DNA from: Sphingomonas sp. So64.6b
GTDB lineage: Bacteria; Pseudomonadota; Alphaproteobacteria; Sphingomonadales; Sphingomonadaceae
DNA length: 64,000 bases
NCBI RefSeq assembly: GCF_014171475.1
Contig: NZ_CP048817.1
Span: 4,494,501-4,558,500 of the forward strand
Reading direction: 5' to 3'
Below are positions 8,501-16,064 of this stretch, in pieces. Each line of letters begins with the position of its first letter. The first letter of the stretch is position 1. The notes under the pieces were generated by a model. The model made no database searches. It was not told the DNA's origin and saw nothing but the letters and a program-made list of their open reading frames with translations. The position numbers and the translations under genes were made by a program.

Positions 8501-10210
8501 TGCCGACTGGGCACCCATCTCGATCAGGAAATCGTGCACGAACGCCTGACCTTCATCGGCCAGCGCGGTCGGCACTTCCTCGATTACGCGGAAACCGAAA
8601 TTCTCCAGCACCGGCACCGCGTCCGACAAGGCAAGCGCGCCGCCAAGGCGGTAGATTTTGAGCCGCGCACCACGTTCGTCGCGATAGAGCCGGACCGAAC
8701 GGTCGCTGGGCGTCTCCAGTCGCGAAAGGCGGACGATGTCGCGCGCCGCCTCTTCCGGCGGGTTGGCGGCGCGATACCCTTGCGGGAAGCAATTGGCATA
8801 GCGCAGCGCCATGCGCGCGGCACGTGCCGGCTCGACGCTGTCGGGCGATGCGCTGTCCGACAATGCGGCCTCGATCGCCGGCACCCAGCCGCGCACCATG
8901 CGGCCGAGCCGTGCGTCGAGCGGTGCGGCATCGGGCATCTTGCCTTCGCCGCGCAAGTCGAGCGTGAAGCGCATCATCGCGACCACGCCATCCTCCAGCG
9001 CGATCGACCAGTTGAGCAGATTGGCATTGGCCGCCTCGGCCAGCATGTCGCCGATCGCGACGCGCCGCGCGGTAGTGAGGTCGTCGCGTGGCAGCCACAC
9101 GAACGCGAACAGATGCCGGCCAAGCGTCGAGCGCACCAGCACCAGCTTGGGCCGCGGCCGGTCGGCCAGCGACATCGCGGTCAGTGCCAGTTCCTCGAGC
9201 TGTTCGGTGTCGAACGCGGTGACCAGATCATGCGGCAGCGCGGCGAGCGCATGAGTCAGCGCCTTGCCGGTATGGCCGCGCGGATCGAAACCGAATTTCG
9301 CCTCCAGCGCGGCAAGCCGCGTACGCAGCACCGGCACTTCCTGCGGCGGCGCACCAAGCGCCGCGCTGGTCCACAGTCCGGCATGGATCGACAGGCCGAC
9401 GACCTTCTTGCCCGCCTTCACCGGCACCAGCACCAGGTCGAGCGGCACATGGCGGTGCACGCCCGAGATCAGGTTGGATTTGAGCAGCAGCGGCGCTTCA
9501 CCGCCCTTCTCGAACCATTTGACCGCGAGCAGGCGCGAAGCATCGGCCAGGATCGGCACGTCGTGCGCGTGACGGCTGAGCCCGAGCTGCGCATCGCGCT
9601 TGCCGTCGCTGTGCCAGGTCTCATGGCCGAGCAGCGTCATGTTGCCGTCGAGGAACCATTGCAGCAGCGCCGCGCCTTCACTTTGCCCGAGCTGCGCGAT
9701 ATCGCCGGAGAGCGCATTCTGCAGCGCCGGCCAGTCGGCGACCGCCGAGCGCACGTCGCGCAGATTGCGTTCGAGCGCGGTCATCAATTCGCGACGCTCG
9801 CGCGCGTCGGCGCGCTCCATCTCGATATAGATCATCGATTCGGGGCTGCCATCTTCGGCGACCTTGCCCAGCACACCGCCGGCGCCGCGCGTCACGCGCA
9901 TGACGGGATGGATGATTCGGTCGATGACGATGTTGTGTGCGCCGATCGTCGCGGCGATCGAATCGACCAGAAAGGGCATGTCGTCATTGACGATGGCGAG
10001 CCGCATGCGGCGGCGCGGGTCGGTGCCGGCCATCGCCTCGAGCGACAGGACCGGAACGCCGGGTGCACGGGTCTCTGCGGTCGCCGCCATGAACTCGGCG
10101 GCGGCGGCGCGTTCGGCTTTGCCGAACCCCTGAAGTTCGCCCGGAAGCGCGCCTTTGGTCAGCCGGACGGCGAGCGCATCCGACAGCGATTTGAGCATAG
10201 TCTTGGCCAT
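5576..10210 (-). CDS. gdhB: NAD-specific glutamate dehydrogenase, large (about 170 kDa) type
   Basis: 1,544 residues from the ATG at 10210. A longer frame up to 10399 only runs into the adjacent palindromic repeat and is rejected. The enzyme oxidatively deaminates L-glutamate to 2-oxoglutarate with NAD, feeding carbon into the TCA cycle. The N-terminal two fifths is the ACT-like regulatory region of the family. The catalytic core shows GGLRWSDRRDDFRTEILG (around residue 755), TGAKGGFYPKQLP (around 787, with the catalytic lysine region), VVGCGDMSGDVFGNGML and IWFGGIGTY. Length is near the family norm of 1,550-1,650. It is monocistronic. A role in spending the amino acids released by the neighbouring peptide clusters is inference. 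Confidence 0.96.
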   Translation of the reverse strand: MAKTMLKSLSDALAVRLTKGALPGELQGFGKAERAAAAEFMAATAETRAPGVPVLSLEAMAGTDPRRRMRLAIVNDDMPFLVDSIAATIGAHNIVIDRIIHPVMRVTRGAGGVLGKVAEDGSPESMIYIEMERADARERRELMTALERNLRDVRSAVADWPALQNALSGDIAQLGQSEGAALLQWFLDGNMTLLGHETWHSDGKRDAQLGLSRHAHDVPILADASRLLAVKWFEKGGEAPLLLKSNLISGVHRHVPLDLVLVPVKAGKKVVGLSIHAGLWTSAALGAPPQEVPVLRTRLAALEAKFGFDPRGHTGKALTHALAALPHDLVTAFDTEQLEELALTAMSLADRPRPKLVLVRSTLGRHLFAFVWLPRDDLTTARRVAIGDMLAEAANANLLNWSIALEDGVVAMMRFTLDLRGEGKMPDAAPLDARLGRMVRGWVPAIEAALSDSASPDSVEPARAARMALRYANCFPQGYRAANPPEEAARDIVRLSRLETPSDRSVRLYRDERGARLKIYRLGGALALSDAVPVLENFGFRVIEEVPTALADEGQAFVHDFLIEMGAQSARDAFGTDPAILENAIAAVLEGKAENDAFNRLIVDAGMAPGAVVLFRAWFRYLRQAGMTYGLVTVVDALRRAPKVAAALIDRFAAAHDPARTAKAAAAIEAADGAIERGLDAVSAIDDDRILRALQSVIAATLRTNAFAAAGKVALAFKLDSHLVPGLPAPVPWREIWVYSPRVEGIHLRAGPVARGGLRWSDRRDDFRTEILGLMKAQRVKNAVIVPTGAKGGFYPKQLPIAANRDAWLAEGTESYRVFIRSLLSITDNIVDNQIVHPKSVVIHDGDDPYFVVAADKGTATFSDVANAIALEHDFWLGDAFASGGSVGYDHKAMGITAKGAWLSVQRHFAERGVDVQNESISVVGCGDMSGDVFGNGMLLSKTLKILAAFDHRHIFLDPDPDPALSWEERNRMFALPRSSWADYDAKLISKGGGVYPRTDKTIKLSKQIRTALDLNKDEIEPAALISEILKSPVDLIWFGGIGTYVKAAYENNIQVGDPANDRLRVNAEDIRATAIGEGANLGVTQAGRIAFAARGGRINTDFIDNSAGVDCSDNEVNIKIALNREMIEGRLAYEKRNVLLASMTDDVAHLVLEDNRLQTLALSVMEQDGAQALPSYVRVIEIFEADGRLDRAVEGLASNDELLRRVQEHHGLTRPELAVLLATAKLALQDAIENGNLGTDPELAPDLHAAFPAAMRKKFGAAIDSHRLRGEIVATKLANRIINRMGVLYPFELAEEEGAAMSDIAAMFVVAERLFDLPALWKEIETAVMPEIARIALFDEVAVATRAQIADLLRITHPGTGPGEVLARIAKGIGQLDKQHKSLLRDEANAQSARIAGRLEEAGAPRKLVQKVVRLFELDGAVGLADLGNRLKLDETVLTHAFTRLGQALGLDWAQTNAARISPSDPWERLLIAGLARDFQQLRLDFLGRSERDPQALVESWLTANAQRVAQFKAVVDRARNAPAPNAAMLAQIAGQARVLLGR

Positions 10211-10289
10211 GAGGCGACCTATGCGCCGGTCGCGTTTCGACCTCAACCCTTGTGGCACTGCACAATCGCCATGCGGTGATGGCACCCCC

Positions 10290-10452
10290 TTAAATCCTCC
10301 CTCGCGCAGCGGGGGAGGGGGACCATTTGCTCCTTCAGCAAATGGTGGAGGGGGCCTGGCCCCAAGCGTCAACGCTAGTGGAGGAGCCCCCTCCACCACC
10401 CGCTGAAGAAGCGGGTGGTCCCCCTCCCCCGATTCCCGGGGGGAGGATTAAA
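10290..10452. repeat. MITE-like palindromic intergenic element, about 163 bp
   Basis: The outer ends are inverted copies: TTAAATCCTCCC at 10290-10301 against GGGAGGATTAAA near 10441-10452, followed inward on both sides by CGGGGGAGGGGGACCA-type sequence. Nested inside are ACCATTTGCT/AGCAAATGGT (10322-10346, loop CCTTC), ACCACCCGCT/AGCGGGTGGT (10395-10419, loop GAAGA), and GGTGGAGGGGGC pairing with GCCCCCTCCACC. No coding frame fits. It fills the space between two genes transcribed the same way. It is probably a non-autonomous palindromic repeat family; only one copy is noticed in this window. Confidence 0.85.
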
Positions 10453-10455
10453 AGA

Positions 10456-11736
10456 TCACCCCGCGACCTGCCGCATCGCCCGCAACGTCAGCGCATCGTC
10501 GCCACCAATCGCCGCGACGATATCCAGCGTATCCCCCGCACCCGCCCGCGCCAGCAGCACGACATACTCGCCGGCCGCACTGTGCGTATCGATCGACACG
10601 CTGGCCAGCGTCGGGCGCTCGCGCAAGGCATCGGCCGGGTCGGCAGCGGGCTTGGGCGCAGGCTGGCGCAGCGCGCGTTCGGCCTTGACCACGCCCTTGA
10701 TCCCACCGTCGAACCCATCGAGGAACGCGCCGAGACCACCGGTCGCGACGCCGGTGCGGCGTGCATGCGACAATACCGTCGCGAATTCTGTCAGCCGCGT
10801 CTTGTCGTAATCCTGGCCGAACACGAGCTTGACGATCGGTGTCATCGGCGCGCGCAGCTGGACGGCGATGCCGGCGGTGTCGAGCAGCGCCTGGTAACCG
10901 GCCGGATCGGCATCGGCGCAGGCGGCGAAATCATGCGCGCGGCCCAGCGCACGGTACAGTGTGGCGCGGCTGCGCGTGTCATGCGCGCGCACTGCGGCGG
11001 CGGTCTGCTGTGCGAGCATCAACTGGTCGGACAGGCTCGCGCCGATCACCGGCGCGCTGTCGTCATCGGAATCGCCGGGTTCGTCATCCAGACCGGCGCT
11101 TGGACCATCCGCCCAGACTGCGGCGGAAGCGGGCGTACGCGGCGTGCTGCGCACCGATTCGGCGACTTCGGCATCGAGCTTGGCCTGGGTCTCGGCATCG
11201 ACCAGCTCTTTCCAGTTGATCACGCCATAGATGAAATCGATCGTGTCCTCATCGGACGAGAAGGGCATCAATATGCCGCGATACATTGTGTTGTGCCCAC
11301 GCGTGGCGACGAATTCGGCCTCGAAGCCGATCGGCGCGCGATTAGCGATGATCTGCAGATAATGGTCGGTCAGGCGCGACAGCAATGAACGACTCGGCAC
11401 CTGGGAGATCAGCGTGACCGAGGTATCGAGCCCGCATTCCTCGCGCAGCGCGCCGCCGAGAAAGGCGATCGTCGGATCCTCGATGCCGCGCGAGAAATCG
11501 AGCAGCACGCTGTGCGGCCCGAAATCGGCGATGCTCGCAGGGTCGAGATCCTCGATCGACGGATAGGCGCGGCCCCGCAGCAGCGAGACCCAGTGATTAT
11601 AGGCGCGGACATGCATCCGGCGCTCATCGCTGCCGATGTCGAGCGCGGGCTCGGTGCCGCCGGCATAGGCGTCGTCCCCGTCCACGTACCCGTCCATGCC
11701 GATCCGATCCTCGTCGAAGCCGCGAACATTATCCAT
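10456..11736 (-). CDS. PAS domain (PAS_5-type) containing protein
   Basis: 426 residues starting at the ATG at 11736. An N-terminal acidic leader is followed by a PAS_5-like domain (about residues 40-180): RAYNHWVSLLRGRAYPSIEDLDP, split here as RAYNHWVSLLRGRAYP and SIEDLDPASIADFGP, then LLDFSRGIEDPTIAFLGGALREECG. These domains sense signals or control polar growth factors in alphaproteobacteria. The centre is acidic and low-complexity; the C-terminal third is unassigned and ends just after a DTLDIVAAIGGDDALTLRAM stretch (shown in short form). No output domain such as kinase or GGDEF is seen. It stands alone between the palindromic repeat and the tRNA gene. Confidence 0.75.
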   Translation of the reverse strand: MDNVRGFDEDRIGMDGYVDGDDAYAGGTEPALDIGSDERRMHVRAYNHWVSLLRGRAYPSIEDLDPASIADFGPHSVLLDFSRGIEDPTIAFLGGALREECGLDTSVTLISQVPSRSLLSRLTDHYLQIIANRAPIGFEAEFVATRGHNTMYRGILMPFSSDEDTIDFIYGVINWKELVDAETQAKLDAEVAESVRSTPRTPASAAVWADGPSAGLDDEPGDSDDDSAPVIGASLSDQLMLAQQTAAAVRAHDTRSRATLYRALGRAHDFAACADADPAGYQALLDTAGIAVQLRAPMTPIVKLVFGQDYDKTRLTEFATVLSHARRTGVATGGLGAFLDGFDGGIKGVVKAERALRQPAPKPAADPADALRERPTLASVSIDTHSAAGEYVVLLARAGAGDTLDIVAAIGGDDALTLRAMRQVAG

Positions 11737-11918
11737 TACGCAAAAGACCCTTACCGGACATACAGGCGCCCATTACCGGCCGTTGTGCACCGCGCGTGGT
11801 AAACGATGCGTAAAGGCACTTACGTTAGAGCATGGCGTGCGTGGGGTGCTTGTCAGGCCGGGGAGGACCTGCTAACCGCCGCCGCCTTGTCAGGGCTCGT
11901 TGCGGGCCCGGCCGGTAT

Positions 11919-11994
11919 GCCGCTTTAGCTCAGTTGGTAGAGCATCGCATTCGTAATGCGGGGGTCACAGGTTCGAGTCCTGTAAGCGGCACCA
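11919..11994 (+). tRNA. tRNA-Thr (anticodon CGU), CCA encoded
   Basis: The 76-base cloverleaf is complete. GCCGCTT pairs with AAGCGGC in the acceptor stem, the D-arm is AGCTCAGTTGGTAGAGC, the anticodon stem TCGCA/TGCGG encloses the loop TTCGTAA with anticodon CGT, and the T-arm contains GGTTCGAGTCC. CCA is encoded at 11992-11994. The degenerate integrase gene begins about 160 bases downstream, so the 3' end of this tRNA probably served as the attachment site. Confidence 0.97.
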
Positions 11995-12157
11995 TTACAC
12001 CCCTATAAACCCTTCAAAACTCTGGAAAAATCCCGAGGATCCGGGCATAAGGCCCCTACGGCCTTCCGCTGTCGTTCGCCCTCGTTCGCCCCTATCCGGC
12101 GGATTTGGGGGCCTCGTTTGGGGGCCTGGAGTCAGGATTTTTTGATGAGGCCCCCAA

Positions 12158-13410
12158 ATGCTCAGCGACGCTGGGATTCGTGCCCTAAAATCAAAGGCTA
12201 AGGAGTATAAGGTGCCCGATGGTAGGGCCTGTATTTGCTTGTCGCGATATCGGGAAGTCTGGTGTGGAAGTTCAAATACCGGTTCCGCGAGACCGAGAAG
12301 AAGCTTTCGCTCGGCGCTTATCCCGAGATTTCGCTGAAAGAAGCACGCAACAGGCGCGACGCGGCCCGTGCGTTGCTCGACGAAGGGCGTGACCCTGCCG
12401 CCGTGAAGCAGCAGGAATGCTCGATGCGTCTGCCGCTGCGGCAATCACGTTCAGCATGGTCGCAGGCGAATTCATCGCAAAAATGGACGCTGAAGGCTTG
12501 TCGCCGGCGACGATCAAAAAGGCATTCTGGTTTCGCGATCTGCTGGACCCGGCGATCGGCAACCGTCCTATCGCGGATATCACGGCGCAAGAGCTGCTCG
12601 CCGCGCTTCAGAAAGTCGAACGCAAGGGACATCGTGAAACCGCGCAACGCCTGCGCGCCTTCACGTCCCGCATCTTCCGGTTCGCGGTCGCCACGCTGCG
12701 TGCGGAACATAACCCGGCGGACGTGTTGCGGGGCGCGCTGATCGCCCAAGGTCAAACATCACGCAGCGATCGTTGCGCCGACAGCGGTCGGAGAATTGTT
12801 GCGCGCGATCGATGGTTATAACGGCCGCCCTGAAAACTGCATTGCGCTCCAGTTGGCTCCCCATGTGTTTTTGCGTCCCGGCGAGCTCCGCAAAGGTGAA
12901 TGGGACGAGATCGATTCTGCGGCTGCTGTCTGGCGCATCCCACCCGTGCGTATGAAGATGAGATCCCCGCATAGCGTCCCTTTGTCGCGCCAGTCGCTCG
13001 AGTTGTTGCGCAGGCTGCGGGCATTAGACAACGAAGGCCGGTTCCTGTTTCCTGCGCTGCACACAGCGCACCAGCCTATCTGCGAGAACACGCTCAATGT
13101 GGCACTGCGGCGGCCCGGCTATGGCAAGGACGAAATGACGGCGGACGGGTTTCGCGCGACCGCGAGCACGTTATTGCACGAGTCAGGGCTTTGGCATCCC
13201 GACGCGATTGAGCGGGCGCTGGCCCACGGTGATCCGGACAAGGTCCGCGCTGCCTATCATCGCGGCACTCATTGGGACGAGCGGATGAGGATGGCGCAGT
13301 GGTGGTCTGACTATCTTACCCGGCTGCGTGACGGTGCTGCGGTGTTGCGGCCCGCATTTCAGCAAGCGTCGTGGCATCTACTCACGCTGATCGGCTGCGC
13401 GCTCTACTAG
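12158..13410 (+). pseudogene. P4-type tyrosine integrase, frameshifted remnant
   Basis: The reading starts at ATG 12158 with LSDAGIRALKSKAKEYKVPDGR, given here as LSDAGIRALKSK plus EYKVPDGR, then must change frame near 12226 (one base missing in a G run) to continue SGSLVWKFKYRFRE and LSLGAYPEISLKEARNRRD. A second shift near 12417 leads to the SAM-like core-binding domain (FIAKMDAEGLSPATIKKAFW). A third near 12745 leads to the catalytic domain, RPGELRKGEWDEID and AIERALAHGDPDKVRAAYHRG. The HxxR motif reads DGFR, so the histidine is replaced by aspartate as well. Three frame changes plus the lost catalytic histidine mean no working recombinase. Position next to tRNA-Thr is classic for this family. 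Confidence 0.88.
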
Positions 13411-13815
13411 GTGTTTGATCCCACGGTTTGATGGTGCGATCCTTTCGCTGGAATGGAAGGAAGTCCTATGGGACAGGTACGTCACGTGGGCGACATGCTC
13501 GCGCACTACGCGGCAGCCGAACTGAGGGCGCGATATCATCGTCCTCTGCAACGTCGTGCAACACGGGTTCAGCTCGTTCTTTGCTCAAGCAAACCGACCA
13601 CTCCGTGCTGGGACAAGGCTCGGTTGATGGTGTAATTATTGCGCGGCCGCCCCGGCCGGCCGCGTAATTTTCGATCGAAAGCTCGTGGCGGCCCGCCTGC
13701 GATGGAAAGCGACCCGATCCGAAATGTCATTCGCGCGCATCAGGCTAGGCTCGAAAAAGAACATATCACTGGCGACAGGCGAGGATTTCGTTCCATTTTT
13801 CGAAGGGGGAATAAC
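13411..13815. other. Gene-poor 400-bp stretch with a possible transposase remnant
   Basis: Downstream of the dead integrase no intact gene is seen. At 13468 an ATG preceded by GGAAGG starts MGQVRHVGDMLAHYAAAEL, whose MGQV opening is reminiscent of the leader of some DDE transposases, but the match fades within ten residues and the frame ends at 13635. I see no copy of the tRNA-Thr 3' end here that would mark the far attachment site. The last 60 bases carry the GAAGGGGGA ribosome site of the TonB receptor gene. Confidence 0.35.
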
Positions 13816-16044
13816 ATGCAGCCATTCCATCAGGCTCGTAGCGCCAGTAATCGCCGCATCAGGCTCGCGTTTCTGGGCGGCTCGGCGCTTTTCGTCTCCG
13901 GCACCGCTGTCGCACAGGACATTCCCCCGGCACCGGCCGGTGAGGGGGCCTCGCTCGAGACGACAAAAAGCGCGGAAGGCGATATCATCGTAAGCGCTCG
14001 CAACTACGTCCCTGAAGGCGCACTGACTGCAAGCAAATCGGACATCCCGCTGATAGAAACTCCGCAGTCGATCTCGGTCATCACGCGCGACCAGATCGAT
14101 CTTCTGAGCTTCGTCGACGCGCAGCAGGCGGTTCGCTATACGGCTGGCGTCTTCGGTGAGAATTACGGCCCCGATCCGCGCTACGACTTCGTTACGGTAC
14201 GCGGTTTCACGCCGAAGCAATATATTGATGGCCTCGCCGTGCCGGCGACTACCACGATCTCCGCGGTTGGCGTCGATCTTTACGCCTTTCAGTCGCTCGA
14301 CATTCTCAAGGGCCCGTCGTCGGTGCTATACGGAGCGGCGCCTCCAGGTGGCATCCTAAACGAGACCAGCCGCCGCGCATTGAGCCATTTTGGCGGCGAG
14401 GTCTTGATCAAGGGCGGCACCAATAATTTCGGTCAGTTCGCGACCAGTGTGACCGGGCCGGTGACCAGTTTCCTCGATGTTCGTGCGACCATGTTGTACC
14501 GTGATTCCAAGGGCGACATCGATTACCAGCGCAACAAGCGCTTGCTGGTGTCGCCAACGGCAACGCTGAAGCTTGGCGACAACACCAGGCTGACCGGACT
14601 GCTCTATTATCAGTATGACAAGAACAAGGGCGGCAATGGAGGCTTCCTTCCGGCCGTCGGCACATTGCTACCCAGTCCGACCGGACTGAGGATCGACCGG
14701 TCTAACAATCTCGATTCTCCGCACACGATGTTCGAGCGCCGCCAGACCGGCGCAGGCTTTGATTTGCAACACAAGTTCGGTGGTGGCTTGACCTTCCATT
14801 CGAACACCAAATGGAGCCATTACCGCGAAGAAACGCCGACCGGCATCTATAGCGGCGGCGGCTTCATCAACACGAACAATCCGGCCGATCCTTCTTATTA
14901 TCGCACGCTCCGGCAGTATAATTTTAGCTATGCCGAAACGGTGTCGAGCTTCACCACCGACAACCGGCTGGATGCGAAGCTGGTCAGCGGCGCGCTAACC
15001 CAGAAGATCCTGCTCGGCGTCGATTATCGCAAGGTCGCCAATGCTTCGTCGTTCAACTTCAAGGTCGCGGGACTTCTTGACGCCTTCGACCCGATTTATG
15101 ACAAGAGTTTCGATGTCGGTATCGGCTTCCCGTTCGCATTCAACGATCAGAAGCTGAAACAGACCGGCATTTACGCGCAGGATCAGTTGAATATCGGTAA
15201 TTTGTTCGTCACGGCCAGTGGCCGGTACGACTGGGTGAAGGTGACCAACAATGCGACCGGTGTCGCGCAGAAGGATCACAAGTTCACCTATCGTATCGGC
15301 GCGAATTACGTGACCGATGCGGGCATCGCGCCTTATGTCAGTTATGCGACCTCATTCGAGCCGGTGCTGGGCAAAGGCGATGATGGAAAACCGTACATCC
15401 CGACGCTTGCAACGCAGTTCGAAGCCGGCGTGAAGCTCGACGCGCGCGGCCTCCCGAGCGACGTAAAACTGTTCGCAACCATCGCCGCGTTTGATATCAA
15501 GGAAAAGAATTTCGTCGTTGCCCAGGTCGGCGCAACGCCGATCGGCGGCATGCAGGGGGGCGAGGTCGAGGTGTACGGAGCCGAGTTCGAACTGGTCGCC
15601 CGAATTCGCGAGCAACTGTCGATCAACGGGTCGTACAGCTACAACCACAGCGAGATCAAAAGCAGTTTGAACAAAGTCGCCGACATCGGCTTCCCGCTGC
15701 CGACGACTCCTAAGCACAAAGCGTCGATCTTCGCAGATTACACCTTCCAGCGCGGCGCATTGGGCGGCTTCGGATTCGGCGGGGGCGTGCGTTACAACAG
15801 CAAGAGCGCCGGCGGTCTGCCATCGGCCACTGGCACATTGGCATTGTCCACTGGGCTGTATATCGAAACCGGGGAAGCGACCCTGTTCGATGCCATCGTG
15901 CATTATGATGCGCCGGGTTATCGCATCGCATTGAACGGGTCGAACCTTGCCGACAAAAACTATATCGCGCGCTGCGCCGGCCTTTATGGCTGTGTGTATG
16001 GTGCCGGGCGGCAGGTGCTCCTGACACTGACGGGCAAGTTCTGA
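13816..16044 (+). CDS. TonB-dependent siderophore-type receptor
   Basis: 742 residues from the ATG at 13816, preceded by GAAGGGGGA; longer upstream in-frame starts lack a signal peptide. The signal peptide ends at GTAVAQD. A TonB-box-like GDIIVSARNYV is followed by the plug (IETPQSISVITRDQID, RYDFVTVRGFTPKQYIDGL, DILKGPSSVLYG, PPGGILNETSRRA), all hallmarks of FhuA/FpvA-type ferric-siderophore receptors. A 22-strand barrel follows and ends in phenylalanine (LTLTGKF). The secreted propeller-amidohydrolase gene starts 20 bases later and is probably co-transcribed, which is unusual for a siderophore receptor. Ligand unknown. Confidence 0.92.
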   Translation: MQPFHQARSASNRRIRLAFLGGSALFVSGTAVAQDIPPAPAGEGASLETTKSAEGDIIVSARNYVPEGALTASKSDIPLIETPQSISVITRDQIDLLSFVDAQQAVRYTAGVFGENYGPDPRYDFVTVRGFTPKQYIDGLAVPATTTISAVGVDLYAFQSLDILKGPSSVLYGAAPPGGILNETSRRALSHFGGEVLIKGGTNNFGQFATSVTGPVTSFLDVRATMLYRDSKGDIDYQRNKRLLVSPTATLKLGDNTRLTGLLYYQYDKNKGGNGGFLPAVGTLLPSPTGLRIDRSNNLDSPHTMFERRQTGAGFDLQHKFGGGLTFHSNTKWSHYREETPTGIYSGGGFINTNNPADPSYYRTLRQYNFSYAETVSSFTTDNRLDAKLVSGALTQKILLGVDYRKVANASSFNFKVAGLLDAFDPIYDKSFDVGIGFPFAFNDQKLKQTGIYAQDQLNIGNLFVTASGRYDWVKVTNNATGVAQKDHKFTYRIGANYVTDAGIAPYVSYATSFEPVLGKGDDGKPYIPTLATQFEAGVKLDARGLPSDVKLFATIAAFDIKEKNFVVAQVGATPIGGMQGGEVEVYGAEFELVARIREQLSINGSYSYNHSEIKSSLNKVADIGFPLPTTPKHKASIFADYTFQRGALGGFGFGGGVRYNSKSAGGLPSATGTLALSTGLYIETGEATLFDAIVHYDAPGYRIALNGSNLADKNYIARCAGLYGCVYGAGRQVLLTLTGKF

Positions 16045-16064
16045 GCCGGCGGGGGCGGCGTGCC

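Noticed and set aside
8243..10279. 678-codon plus-strand frame opposite the glutamate dehydrogenase gene
   Set aside because: Same antisense artefact; the glutamate dehydrogenase motifs on the other strand are unambiguous.
10211..10399. N-terminal extension of the glutamate dehydrogenase to 10399
   Set aside because: The extra residues are translated palindromic repeat (proline-rich, low complexity); the ATG at 10210 gives a normal family N-terminus.
11984..13815. Far attachment site (repeat of the tRNA-Thr 3' end) for the integrase
   Set aside because: I looked for the GGTTCGAGTCC...GCGGCACCA words downstream and did not see a second copy within the part I could scan by eye.
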